Counted from the stretch's first letter, positions 1-11,670 are shown. The stretch: DNA of 64,000 nt from Gautieria morchelliformis (GCA_015179125.1 WHVA01000016.1:372001-436000), one strand, 5' to 3'. The notes: a model not told the origin generated them from the letters alone. Program-made: numbers and translations.

Positions 1-3000
1 AATTCAGCATCAAGAAGGCCGAGAAACGATGCCCCTTCCGTGCGAATATTTCGACTTGATCGGCGGTACAAGTACAGGAGGGTAAGTTGTCTTCCAGATC
101 GTCGTCGCACTCTAATCGGTCCATCTAGGCTCATAGCCCTCATGCTCGGGCGCCTCCGCTTGCCGGTAGATAAGGCGATCAATGCTTATGGCAGATTCGC
201 CTCACAGGTTTTCTCGGACAAGAAACAAATCTGGAAAGATGGCATGTTCAAGGCATCCAAGTTGGAGGATGCTTTCAAGGCCATCATCCAGGAATCAATT
301 GGTGACCCTAATGCACGCATGTTTGATCCGAGACCAAGCAACGAGGTCTGCAAGACGTATGTTCAGGGTGCCGCTTCTTCTTGATACGCAGCTGACTGAA
401 CTCAGGTTTGTCTGTGCGATGCCGGCCAAGAATATAGGCATCCCCCGCCTCTTTCGCACGTATAGCGTGGAAAGGAATGAATCGGTCGACTGCGCTATCT
501 GGGAGGCCGCTCGTGCTACTTCTGCCGCTCCGACTTTCTTCAAACGTATTTTGATCGGCAAACGACCTCTGGATGAAGAATTTGTCGATGCCGGTTTGGG
601 CTGCAACAACCCTGTCAAGCAAATCCTCAGGGAGGCAGAACACATCTTTCTGCACCAACATATCGCTTGCATCATAAGTATTGGGACTGGTCATGTCACC
701 ACAACGGGCCTGCCGGCACCCAGTCTGTTCAATAGGTTCATCCCTTTAGATGTAGCTGAGGTATTGAAGAAGATCACAACCGAGTGTGAAGCCACAGCAG
801 AGGAAACTGAATTCAGCTTCAGATCTATTGCGAATGCTTACTTCCGGTTCAATGTTGAACAAGGAATGCAAAATGTGACGCTAGCGCAGTGGGAAAGGCT
901 GAGAGAGGTGAAAACCCACACATTGCAGTATCTGCAGCAGGGCAGAGTAGACAACATGCTTACAGCAGCTGTCAAGGCTCTGAGAGAGCGGTGGGAAGTG
1001 ATACCTGCTGCACACCTCATCAGTGCGTGTAACCTACATTGCCTCACAACTGATAATATATGTTTTATGATAGACACCATTGGTGTAAGCACTGTTGGCA
1101 GGGAGCATGAAACAAGGGCGTGTCTTAAGAATTGCCCTCCACCAACAAGCAGGTTTACTGGAAGAGCTGATATCCTTATGCAACTAGAGGGATACTTCTT
1201 TGCAGAATGGCCATCCGCTGAGGTGGAACAGCACATATTTGTCTTGTATGGGCTTGGTGGGGCAGGAAAAACACAAATTGCATTGACATTCATTGATAAG
1301 TTGTATCAACGGTGGGGTAGTTTGCCCAGGTTCATTATGTGTGAACTGACCTGTTTCCTGTTCAGTTTCTGGAGAGTCTATTACATTGATGCAAGTAGTG
1401 CACAAGCCCTAGAGTCAGGCCTTGAAGAGATCGCTCATGAAGCAGGAATTGGCAAGACTGCCAATGAGGCTCTTCACTGGCTTACAGGACAACACCAAAG
1501 ATGGCTGCTCTTCTTGGATAATGCTGATGACCCAGGCATTAACCTTCGAAAGTACTTCCCAGCATGCAAGCATGGAAACATCCTCATAACAAGCCGTAAC
1601 ATGGAATGTCGGTTGCATTCACCCAACTCCCACTATAATGTCTCAGGGTTGGATCCTGATGATGCCATTCAACTGCTTCTTACATTCACAATGTCCAAAG
1701 ATTCTGAGGACAATCAAAGAGTGGCATCTGCGATTGTAGATGAACTTGGTTATTTTGCCCTGGCTATTGTGCAAGCAGGTGCTTATATCACAAAGTCTTG
1801 CAACATGGATGAATACCTTGAGACCTTCAAGGTGGACCGGGCACAACTGATGCAGACACATTCTGTACAGACACTGGATGACTATCAGTGGGCAGTCTAT
1901 ACGACATGGGAACTTAGCTGGAAACAGCTTAGTGCTACAGCAGCAAGGCTCTTACACCTGTGTGCATATTTGCATTATGGTGGTATTTCTAAAGGTATAT
2001 TTGAAAAAGCTGCTGGCAGGCAGAGAGATGGGCCATTTGATGATGCAAAGGAATTTCTAGATAACTTTCAAACTACAAATGGTACCTGGAGCCACTTCAG
2101 ATTTAATGATATAATTCATGAGCTGGCATCATACTCCCTGATCAGCATGAATGGACAGAGCAAAACATTTTCCATTCATCCACTGGTACATGGTTGGGCT
2201 CAAGACCGTGCAGGGGACATAGAGCGCAAAGCAAACTGCAAATGCATATTGCAGATACTATCACTTTCTATTCCATATGGAAATGGCATAGAGGACTATG
2301 CATTCAGGAGAACTCTTCTAGCTCATATTTCTAAGCCTCATGCAAAGACAAATAGCTCTGATATATGTGAGAGCTTTTGGTATGTATATCGTGATGCAGG
2401 GCGATGGAAGGAGGCCAGTGAACTAGGGTTAGTAGTAATGGACACTAGAAAGAGGATGCTGGGGGCAGAGCATCCTGACACACTACACTCAATGGAGAAT
2501 CTTGCCATTACCTATGGGAATCAGGGACAGTGGAAGGAGGCTAAGGATCTGGAGGTTCCTGTCATAGATACAAGGAAGAGGGTACTTGGTGAGGAGCACC
2601 CTGACACACTACGTGCCATGGCAAATCATGCCAGTACCTATCAGAACCAGGGCCGGTGGAAGGAGGCTGAGGAACTGGAGGCTCCTGTCTTGGAGACACT
2701 GAAGAGGGTGCTTGGTGAGGAGCATCCTGACACACTACACTCCATGGCAAATTTGGCCAGTAACTATCAGAATCAGGGCCGGTGGAAGGAGGCTGAGGAA
2801 CTGAAGGTGCCTGTCATGGAGACAAGGAAGAGGGTGCTTGGTGAGGAGCATCCTGACACACTACACTCCATGTCAAGTCTTGCCAGTACCTATTGGAATC
2901 AGGGCCGGTGGAAGGAGGCTGAGGAACTGGACGTTCCTGTCATGGAGACAAGGAAGAGGGTCCTTGGTGAGGAGCATGCTGAGACACTACGTGCCATGGC

Positions 3001-4108
3001 AAACCTTGGCAGCACCTATGGGAATCAGGGCCGGTGGAAGGAGGCCGAGGAACTGGAGATTCCTGTCTTGGAGACAAGGAAGAGGGTGCTTGGTGAGGAG
3101 CACCCTGACACACTCAACTCCATGGTGGATCTTGCGAGCACCTATGGGAATCAGGGCCGGTGGAAGGAGGCTGAGCAACTGACGGTTTCTGTGATGGAGA
3201 CAAAGAAGAGGGTGCTTGGTGAGGAGCATCCTGACACACTACACTCCATTGCAAATCTTGCCAGTATCTATCGGAATCAGGGCCAGTGGAAGCAGGCTGA
3301 GGAACTGGAGGTTCCTGTCTTGGAGACAAGGAAGAGGGTGCTTGGTGAGGAGCACCCTGACACACTAAACTCCATGGCAAATCTTGCCATCACCTATCAG
3401 AATCAGGGCCGGTGGAAGGAGGCTGAGGAACTGCAGGTTCCTGTCTTGGAGACAAGGAAGAGGGTGCTTGGTGAAGAGCACCCTGACACACTACACTCCA
3501 TGGTGAATCTTGCCTGTACCTATAGAACTCAGTGCCGGTGGAATGAGGCTGAGGAACTGGAGGTTCCTGTCTTGGAGACAAGGAAGAGGGTGCTTGGTGA
3601 AGAGCACCCTGACACACTACACTCCATGGTGAATCTTGCCTGTACCTATAGAACTCAGTGCCGGTGGAATGAGGCTGAGGAACTGGAGGTTCCTGTCTTG
3701 GAGACAAGGAAGAGGGTGCTTGGTGAGGAGCATCCTGACACACTACACTCCATTGCAAATCTTGCCAGTATCTATCGGAATCAGGGCCAGTGGAAGCAGG
3801 CTGAGGAACTGGAGGTTCCTGTCTTGGAGACAAGGAAGAGGGTGCTTGGTGAGGAGCACCCTGACACACTAAACTCCATGGCAAATCTTGCCATCACCTA
3901 TCAGAATCAGGGCCGGTGGAAGGAGGCTGAGGAACTGGAGGTTCCTGTCTTGGGGACAAGGAAGAGGGTGCTTGGTGAGGAGCATCCTTACACACTACGC
4001 TCTATGGTGAATCTTGCTAGCACCTATCAGAATCAGGGCCGGTGGAAGGAGGCTGGTGAACTGGAAGTTTTCATCTTGGAGACAAAGAAGCGGGTGTTTG
4101 GTGCATAA
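1..4108 (+). CDS. Patatin / NB-ARC / TPR receptor (fungal NLR type), 5' end outside window
   Basis: The frame is open from base 2. Visible exons are about 2-81, 129-356 and 406-4108; splicing 82-128 and 357-405 joins the lipase motif GGTSTGG to LIALMLGRL and CKT to FVCAMPAKN. The patatin domain has its nucleophile Ser in GGTSTGG and its Asp in DAGLGCNNP; the oxyanion-hole start lies off the window. An NB-ARC NTPase follows, with P-loop GLGGAGKT, Walker B LLFLDNADD and a sensor-like ILITSRN. A 36-nt in-frame stretch (1330-1365) inside it may be a mini-intron. From about 2380 come 13 full 42-residue TPR units (core LGEEHPDTL..M.NLA..Y.NQGRWKEAEEL). Such proteins are known fungal NLR-like intracellular sensors in which ligand binding at the repeats is thought to release the lipase effector. 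The ending GVFGA-stop falls inside a repeat, so the C-terminus is probably truncated by mutation. Confidence 0.92.
2440..4080 (+). repeat. 126-bp tandem array encoding TPR units
   Basis: Thirteen 126-bp units are nearly identical in DNA. Units 9 and 10 (about 3466-3717) appear identical. The two-unit block 7-8 (about 3214-3465) recurs almost base for base as units 11-12. This points to recent block duplication or gene conversion inside the array rather than divergence under selection. The antisense strand is also open across the array; that is a by-product of the repeat and not a gene. Confidence 0.9.
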
Positions 4109-4300
4109 CATTCTGATACACTATACTCTATGGAGAATCTTGCCATTACTTGGTTAGAGCAGGGCTGATGGAAGGCAGCTGTGGAACTGGAGGTTTCTAT
4201 CATAGAGGTAAAAACAAGTGTGCCTGGTGAGAAACATCCCGACACACTATGCTCTATAAGGAATATTGCTGCTATCTATGGGCACCTGTCAAGGGACAAC
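4109..4300 (+). pseudogene. Decayed TPR units downstream of the NLR stop
   Basis: After the TAA at 4106-4108 the sequence still reads as TPR units: the same frame gives NSDTLYSMENLAITW before another stop near 4166, and another frame (4181-4300) gives a GEKHPDTLCSIRNIAAIYG-type unit. The TAA sits where the other units have the second Glu codon of GEEHP. The original array therefore continued for at least two more units, now lost by stop codons and an indel. Confidence 0.75.
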
Positions 4301-4329
4301 CCATTGGTTCCATTTCTCATCTGCTCTGT

Positions 4330-4540
4330 TGTAAATACACTATTTACCCGCATTGCCCTTAAGGCAATGCGCTCTACTGGATTGCTTAGATAATCACTGT
4401 ATAGTTCTTGCGTGGGAACCGCATGGCAGTTCCCCAGATCTTACCTTACAACTGTCACTACGTAGCACACCGAATTACCACATATTGGTCGAGTTCCGCT
4501 TGCCCTTGTGACACAAGGCCATAAGATTCACAATCTTACA
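4330..4540 (+). repeat. Ty3-type LTR, family A (5' copy)
   Basis: The segment starts TGTAAATAC and ends CTTACA. It aligns with the segment at 61829-62030: shared blocks are the GTTCNTGCGTGGGAACC region, the CTTACCTTAC..CTGTCACTAC region, and TGCCCTTGTGACACAAGGCC. The second copy is preceded by a polypurine tract, which defines the LTR start. The ends are approximate. It inserted just 3' of the NLR gene. Confidence 0.7.
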
Positions 4541-4681
4541 CCTTTTTGAACTTCCTGCAGTTGTTCGCCAAGCGAACAACTGAATTGTGGATATCCGCGC
4601 GATCTTGAAAAAGATCGCGACGTCGACGGCTGTTTACCGTCGAACATCATCTAGTAGGCCCCCCTACTGTCGACTGCGAGC

Positions 4682-4904
4682 GTGATGATTCCACGCAGTC
4701 GAAGAAGAACGCGAGCCTCTAGCTCACAGACAACTCCCCAGGTGCAGCCTAGCAACACAACGGCTGACGCTACCCTGGATCAAGAGTCCAGGATGCCAGA
4801 AGATGGAGAGATCGTAGATCTCACTGCGCTCGTCCCCCCAATCGAGGACAAGCAAGGACCCGACCACGTGTCACGCAGCATGGCCGAAGAGGGGACACCG
4901 ATAG
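4682..4904 (+). pseudogene. Ty3 family A gag N-terminus, truncated
   Basis: About 140 bp after the LTR an ATG opens a polar, Ser/Thr/Gln-rich frame starting MMIPRSRRRTRASSSQ. That is typical of the disordered N-terminus of fungal Ty3 gag. The frame is cut at 4905, where a copia LTR begins; the last residues of the open frame are LTR-derived. Identification as gag rests on position after the LTR and composition only. Confidence 0.5.
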
Positions 4905-5334
4905 TGTTGGGTGCATTTATGCTCCTGCACCAAAATCAAGCATAATATATTTGATATATTGTGTGGTGTTTCAATCTCTTCTTATATTGTTCTTGTACCA
5001 TGCACCCATTTCTCTGATTATTTTCGAAAATTTCCAGTCACTCCCTATCTCTCCATTTCACTTTGTTATCTCTATTCTCACAAGCGGCTGCACCCAGCGG
5101 AGTTTGAAATGACTTCAACGCGTGAGCTATTGGGCGCTAAAGGGCCGGGTGCACGTATATGCCTTCTGAGACAGGATAATGCTCCTCTCTCAGTGACAAT
5201 AAATTCACTGAGAGAGGCGAGTAGTATTCTTTATATTTTCATAGCATGTTGACTGAAAATCATGTAGTGAATTTGATTCTAGCTTTCTAAGAACTCTACC
5301 GAACCTTCCCTGCCATAACCCCGAGTTGCTAACA
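4905..5334 (+). repeat. Ty1/copia LTR, copy 1 (5' LTR)
   Basis: Begins TGTTGGGTGCATTTATGCTC. It matches the segments at 59469-60017 (+) and 62652-63148 (-) over several hundred bases. All three contain the hairpin CTCTCTCAGTGA..TCACTGAGAGAG. The right end is approximate because this copy is shortened and diverged after about 5220. The copia gag ATG follows at 5341. Confidence 0.8.
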
Positions 5335-5340
5335 AGGGTT

Positions 5341-7504
5341 ATGGGCCCCACAGACACTTCGCAGAAGCTTTTGGGTGTGGAGAAGCTTGCAACAGATGGA
5401 AGTAATTGGCCTCTGTGGCGAGCTACTCTCACAAGTTATTTTGAGTCCAAAAATCTACTCAGGCATATATAAGGGAGAGCCATTCAACCTCCTGATCCTC
5501 CAGTCATGCCCCCAGGCCATATTCTTACAGAAGCTGAGGAAACTCAGATTGAGAAGGCTGAGGAGAAGCTGGAGAAGTATATTTCCAGAGAAGGACAGGC
5601 AAAGACCCAAATAATCGTCTCAGTGTCAGAGTCACTAGCTCTGATGCTACAGAAGAAACATACAGCAAAAGAAGTCTGGGATGCATTGGTCAATGAGATG
5701 ACCAAAAAGCCCAAGATGGTCCTCACCAACCTACAGAGACAGCTTCGCAGTATGAGGTGTCCTGAGGATGGAGACTTGAGAGATCACTTGGACAAGGCCC
5801 AAGACCTCTATGCTCGTCTTAATGAGATGGGAGCCAGAATTTCTGAAGGAGAGTTCACGGATATTATCCTTGCGTCACTTCCACCCTCCTATGAGGCAGT
5901 TATGAATGCCCTTACCACGTCGCTCAAAGAATGTGGAATGCCCTTAGTGCCTGATGATATTATCAGAGTACTAAAGGCTAAATATGACAGGAGAAAGACC
6001 CTCAATATTTCACAAGAAGAGCAGGCATTTATTGGTTCATCTAGGAAAGGGCAGAAGGGCCGGAAAGACCCGAAGGTGCCTACATGCACTAATTGCCACA
6101 AGCCTGGACATGCTATAGAGAGTTGCTGGGCCAAAGGAGGTGGTAAAGAAGGCCAGGGGCCAGGTCAGAAGAAGAAAGCTAAAGCCAAAAAGAAGAAGGG
6201 CAAAGCCAAGGCGAATGTTGCCGAAGAAGTGTCTTCTGAGGAGGATGAGAGTGGCAGTCCAGCCGCTTTCGCCAATTTCGACTGCTCTAATTTGAGTAGT
6301 TTATCCTTGGACACTGTTGTTATCCTCGACACTGGAACGACCACACATATGACCCCTCAAAAGAATTTATTGAGGGATTATAGTCCATTCTCACAGCCAT
6401 GCACAATTCGTGCAGCCAACAAAGGCACTTTTGATGCCTTCGGTTCAGGCTCACTCGTGCTATCTAATACAATTGGAGATAAGACTGTGAAGATTACATT
6501 GAAGGATACATTCTACGTGCCAAAAATGGCTGTCACCCTGATCTCAATCGGCCGGCGCGATGATGCAGGCTATAACACTCAAATAGCCGATCAGAAATGC
6601 ACAATATCCAATTGTAAAGGCAGGATATTGATGCAAGCACCGAAGTTGAATGGCTTATATCGATTTGACTTACAACACACAAGTTCCGAAGTGCATATAT
6701 GCGCATCAGCCATGGAGATACATCAGAAAATGGGGCACATTTCACAAAAGTCCCTACAGCATTTGCTCAACCGTGGCATGATATTAGGCATTTAATTGAG
6801 CTCAAAAGGTGACAAGGTTGTTTGCAATGCATGCATTCAAGCGAAGATTGCACGTAAATCACTTCCTCAGGAACCCAGAAGCCGATCTTCAAAATTCGGT
6901 GACAGAATTTATTCTGATGTCTGGGGACCAGCGAGACACTCCAAAATTGACAAGAAATCCTATTATGTGTCTTTCATCGATGACTATTCAAGGGAATCAG
7001 TTATCTATTTGATGGCAAACAAATCGGAAGCATTTTCAAAATACAAACTCTACGAGGCTTTGATGCTTCAACAGAGGAACATGCACATCAAAGCACTTGT
7101 TTCTGACAGAGGGGGTGAATACACAAGCTCGGAATTCGAACAGCATTTAGCCAAGCAAGGCACGAAGCATCCATTGACTGTGCACAACACCCCGGAGTCA
7201 AATGGTGTTGCTGAACGTCTAAACCAAACTCTAGTTGAAAGAGCTCGTGCCATGCTATTGGAATCAAGTCTTCCTAAGACTTTATGGGGGCATGCAATTT
7301 TGCACGCCAACTATCTTAGGAATAGGATGCATACAAGAGCTTTGCCAGACAAACCCCTTTTGAAATGATCCATCACGAGAAACCGAACCTGAAGGACATA
7401 CACGTGTGGGGAATTGAAGTCTACGTTAAAGTCAAAGAGGGAAACAAACTAGCAGCCCATGCCAAAAGAGCTCGATGGGTAGGAATCTCTGGACAGAGCC
7501 ATGG
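5341..7504 (+). mobile_element. Ty1/copia gag-pol, inactivated (gag, zinc knuckle, protease, integrase)
   Basis: The gag ATG is at 5341 (MGPTDTSQKLLGVEKLATDG). The order seen is: gag (Retrotran_gag_2/UBN2 type) to about 6030; CCHC knuckle CTNCHKPGHAIESC near 6085; aspartic protease-like VILDTGTTTHMT near 6325; GAG-pre-integrase; and integrase core with YSDVWGP, VSDRGGEY and PESNGVAERLNQ. Breaks are in-frame TAA at 5470-5472, TAA at 6793-6795, and a frame change at about 7355-7362 that restores PFEMIHHEKPNL. The copy ends at 7504, where a Ty3 LTR starts, so RT and RNase H are absent here. A related RT/RNase H fragment lies at 52275. The element is dead. Confidence 0.9.
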
Positions 7505-8051
7505 TGTTACGATACGATCCATCATAAGGTTGACCGAGGTCGGGAGCGAAACCCGAGGTATGGTCTGAGGTTACGGGGCGAGGTTTGGATGGGGAAGTCG
7601 GAGAGGGACTAGGCTTCAGCTTATGTGCTGCGCCGACCCTACGCACGAGTCCCAACTTCAGAGGCAAACGAATAAGAGGCGAGGTTTGGCTTAAGAGGCG
7701 AGGCTTAGAAACTAACTAAGGATCGAAGTTATACGATAGTTGATTTTCAGACTGAGGAGTAGGAATGCATACAGGGGTTTATATACGGGGCGAGGGCACG
7801 AGTCAGGGGCGAACATATTAGTGGAGATCAGGGCGAGGTCAGGGCGAGGTAATATATGAATGATGCGTGATGGAGCGGAATCGGTAACTAAGGGGATATG
7901 GGCATGGGATCAAGGTCAGATATGAGCTCTACTCGGGCTCAGGCTCGGGCGCAGGATAAGAATCATATGTACTCGGGCATGAGTATCACAAGGCTCGAGC
8001 TCGGAAGAAAGTTATACCGGTAAGTAACCGGCCAAAGGCCGGGTTCTTACA
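7505..8051 (-). repeat. Ty3 family B 3' LTR
   Basis: Read on the minus strand it starts TGTAAGAACCCGGCC and ends CGTAACA, with TG..CA ends. Its start directly follows the polypurine tract at 8052-8064, which sets the orientation and shows that this is the 3' LTR of the minus-strand Ty3 element. It is inserted in the copia integrase. No second LTR of this family is in the window. Confidence 0.8.
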
Positions 8052-8064
8052 GTATCCCCTCCTT
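8052..8064 (-). promoter_or_regulatory. Polypurine tract of Ty3 family B
   Basis: The minus strand reads AAGGAGGGGATAC immediately before the LTR start TGTAAG. This is the position and composition of the plus-strand primer site in LTR retrotransposons. Confidence 0.7.
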
Positions 8065-8222
8065 ATGGCCGAGACCCTCGAGGCCGTAATATGAACAAGG
8101 TTCGCCTATCCTCGAATCTAGATCCCGGCCCGATGTTAAGTCGCCGCAAAGGCGAAGCTTAATCATAGCTGAGGTTAGATAAAAGGGTGGGTAGTAGGCA
8201 ACAAACCCAAGTGCCAACGAGT

Positions 8223-9345
8223 ATGGTGCGCCCTCAGCCCCTCTTCAATCTTGCTATCGACGAAAACAGTGCGAACAACGCGTTCGACCAGACCTTGCTG
8301 TCTGAGGAGGACGGTCCCTCGGGCAAGGTTATGCCTGAGGTTCAACCCGACGTGGTCCCATGGCCCATTGAGGATGCGGGGGCCATAGATATGCGGAAGC
8401 CGTGGCAGGAAGGGCCCAACAGCAAGAAGGTGAGTACCGTCGTTGTCTGGTCATGGATGCTGCTGACTTGTATAGTATAAACGCATGTTGTTTTCGTACC
8501 ACCCCACCGACTTGTCCCTATACGGGTACAAGCTCGCCGACGGAGGACCTCGTGAGTGGCAACTCGCGACCAAGGCCGAGGCGAGGTGCGCGCGCTGCGA
8601 AGAGCGCAACTATACGTGCCTTCGGGCCATTAGCCTCGACTTCGGCCTCGCCGACCAGGGTGCCTGCATGTGGTGCAGGATGCGCTCTTTGGGCTGTAGT
8701 ATAGCCCATGGTCGTCGCAGCAAGGCGACCCCAGGAAAGGGTCAGGCGAGTGCCGTGGGCAAGAAGCGGGCGAGGAGCGAGGACACCGAGGACGGACCGA
8801 GGCCAAGGAAAGAGGCCAAGGTTCGGGACGAGGTTTCAGAGGACGACGACTCAAGTGACTGGGTCGAGCGGAACCTTGAGACGAGGGTGGAGCGGATGGA
8901 AGCGAGGTTGAGCGTGGAGAAGGGTAAGGGGTCAGAGGGAGCGAGGCAGAGTGAGGGGAAGGAAGCCGAGGTAGTGGAAGCCGAGGTGGAAGGTCGGAGG
9001 GCGAAGAAGGACAAGAAAACGAAAAGGTTGGAGCGAAGTGCGGAGATGAGGGAGTTGATACCAGCGGTGAGGGATGTGGGGAAGAAAGTTGGCGAGGTTG
9101 GGGATAGGGTGTGCGAGTTGCTGGGGGAGTTTAGGGCTGTGAATGACAGGATGAACAGGGCGGATGTGGAGTTCATGAGGATAAGGAGGAGGCGGAATTA
9201 CTTGAAGCGGATGCAGGGGGCGAGAGACTTGGTGGATTATGGGGGACATGGGGGTCTGTTGGAGCGAAGTAGCAGTAGTAATGAGGAGGAGTCAGGCGAG
9301 GGTAGCAAGGAGAGCGAGGGAGAGGATATGAGGATGTTGGAGTAA
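8223..9345 (+). CDS. Antisense accessory ORF of Ty3 family B, Zn2Cys6-like
   Basis: Two exons, 8223-8429 and 8476-9345, flank a 46-nt intron (donor GTGAGT, acceptor TATAG) and keep one frame, giving about 358 residues. The cysteine pattern near the start of exon 2 is CX2CX6C-X15-CX2CX6C (CARCEERNYTC...CMWCRMRSLGC). This is the spacing of fungal Zn(II)2Cys6 clusters apart from a long middle loop. A basic segment (GKKRARSED) and a long charged coiled-coil-like region follow. The ORF sits between the 3' LTR and pol of a minus-strand Ty3 element but is encoded on the opposite strand. Its frame is intact while pol is broken. The function is unknown; a DNA-binding or expression-control role is inference. 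Confidence 0.6.
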
Positions 9346-9462
9346 ACTAGTAAATGGAATAATGGAATATTTCTTGGATTTTATTTATTTTTTTATGTTG
9401 TTTGATTGCGAGGGGATTTTTTTATCTAACTACTGGGTCATGGGGGTTAAACAAGAAAACGA

Positions 9463-11670
9463 TCATAGAGCAGTCAAAGGGCCCGGCTTGCCCGGGTAAG
9501 ATTCATGGAAGTCAGTGACCAGCTCCGAGGCATGATCAAGCTCGGAAGCGAGGATCCACGAGGTTTCTTCATCGGTACCTTCGTATCCAGTCCACCTAAC
9601 AAGATAGAGCAGCTTGCAGCTCTTTCGTCTATTATCGATCTTCGAGTCGAGGATTTCGGAGACCTTGAACTCGGGCTCGCCGTCGATAACGACTGGGGGT
9701 GGAGGTGGCTGAACTCGGTTTGGGATGGTGTTGGGCGAGGCTGGTTCAAGCATAGATACGTGGAATACTGGATGGACCGAATGCATGTGTTCTGGAAGTC
9801 GAAGAGTGAAGGAGTGAGTACCTGCTCGGGAATGATCTCAAAAGGACCCAAGAACTTCTCGGCGAGCTTCTTGGTAGGCCGAGTTGTTCTGAAATACTGT
9901 GCCTTTACAAAGGTGAGGGATCCTACTTGGAAATCAGGAGCGGGTTTGCGGCGAACATCGGCCGAGGCTTGGTAGGTCTTCTGAGCATCCAGCATGGCGC
10001 GGCGAAGTTCCTGGTGTAGCTCGTCCAGGTCAACCACGAAGTCTCGAGCTCGTGCCGAAGCAAGGTCGCGCTCAGGGTGGACTGCGAGGTTCAGGTGGTA
10101 ACCCTTATTAGCAAAGAATGGGGATATGCCGGTGGTTGCGCTAGGCACATTGTTGTAAGTGAACTCGGTTAGGGGAAGGAGCGAAGCCCAATTGGACTGT
10201 TGGTAGTTGCAGTATATCCTGAGGTACTGTTCCAAGGTCTGGTTAGCATGCTCGGTTTGACCGTCACCCTCGGGATGATATCCCAAGGTAAAATGCAACC
10301 GCATGTCCAAGGCTTTCCCTAGAGAACACCAGAAGTGCGAGACGAACTCGGAACCCCTGTCCGAGGTGACGTGCGAGGGGACTCCATGCTTGGAAAAGAC
10401 ATGAAGGACGAAGAGGTGAGAAAGCTCTTGCGAGGTTATCTTGTTGGTGGTGGAATGAAGATAACCTGCTTAGTGAAGCGGTCAACAATCACTAGTATGG
10501 AGGTGAACTCGGATGAAGGGGGAAGCTGCTCAATGAAATCCATAGAGATGGAATTCCAAGGCTTGTCGGGAATGGGAAGTTGTTTGAGGAGACCATAGGG
10601 CTTGTGACGTTACGGCTTGCTTAGCATACAAGTGGTACATGTCTTGCAATACTCCTTGACAAAGGATCTAATCCCTGGCCAAGTGTAGTCTCATCGGATC
10701 AGCTCCAAGGTCTTGTTGACCCCGAAGTGTCCCGAGAGAATGTGATCGTGCTTGTATTGCAGGATGCGAAGTCGAAGGTCTTGGGCCGCTGGAACATAGG
10801 TTCAGTTGTCAAGCTTGAGAAAACCCTCGGGGTCTGTGGTCCACCTCGGGTCATTAACCAAGCCAAGGTGCAACTTGGCTATGGGGTCCGAGGGGAGGTT
10901 TGCTAGTATGTCAGCTTGGATCTGCTCGGTATCAAGCATCGAAGCGGCTCGGAGTACGACGGGAGCGAGGTTAGTAGCTCTAAGGGACGATGCCAGCTGG
11001 TGTTGAGTAAACACTCATAATCTGAAGCATCAGTCTCTACGATTAGTGGAAGGTCAGGAATCCAGTGGGTAAGGATAGGAGCGGTAGTGAACGCCCTCTT
11101 CAACAGGTTGAAGGCCTGTCGACAATCCTCGGAAAAGTTCCAAGGGGTACCCTTGTGGGTGAGTCAGGTGAGAGGGATGGTGATGTCGGAGTAGTTGTGA
11201 ATGAAACGTCGGTAGAAGTTGGCGAAACCAAGGAAAGACTGGATGTCGCGAAATTTGCGAGGTTCAGGCCAGTCTTGAATGTCCTTTACCTTGTCGTCCG
11301 CCATAGTGAGGCCCTCGGGAGAGAGTATGTAGCCGAGGAATTCAACCGAGTCCCAATGAAACTCGCATTTGTCTTCTTTGGCGAAGAGGTTGTTGAGTCG
11401 CAGTCGTTGCAAGACTTCCTTGACATGTTCAACATGTTTGGAGGGGTCACTGGAGTAGATTAGAATGTCATCCAAGTATACCACCACACAAACGTCGAAA
11501 AGGTCGGCGAAAATCTCGTTCATGAATCTCTGGAAAGCAGCAGGGCCGTTAGTGAGACCAAATGGCATAACCAACCTTTGAAACTGGATTTGAGAGGATT
11601 TGAGAATGCTGGTGCCATACATTGCAGGGTGGCTCTCTGGCTGGTCTATCAGCCAGAGGTGGTTCTGCAC
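9463..11670 (-). mobile_element. Ty3/gypsy pol, 5'-truncated and frameshifted (RT, RNase H, integrase, chromodomain)
   Basis: Read from 11670 downward. [21 protein letters not shown] and catalytic [11 protein letters not shown], then [11 protein letters not shown]. RNase [13 protein letters not shown] near 11040. Integrase: LHFTLGYHPEGDGQTEHANQ near 10300 and a GPFEI segment. C-terminal chromodomain: FKVSEILDSKI..LYLVRWTGY..TSWI near 9700-9500. The parts lie in different frames, so there are several indels. The upstream end stops mid-RT at 11670, with no gag and no 5' LTR. The chromodomain marks it as a chromovirus lineage of Ty3 elements. Confidence 0.9.

Noticed and set aside
2562..3884. 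Long open frames on the minus strand across the TPR array
   Set aside because: They mirror the 126-bp repeat unit and have no start, domain or splice support.
2440..4080. Regular repeats that could be taken for a CRISPR-like array
   Set aside because: The unit is a coding TPR with no spacers, and the genome is eukaryotic.
7505..8051. Reading the Ty3 LTR and the 8223-9345 ORF as a plus-strand element with that ORF as gag
   Set aside because: The polypurine tract directly abuts the LTR on the minus strand and pol runs minus, so the ORF is antisense.
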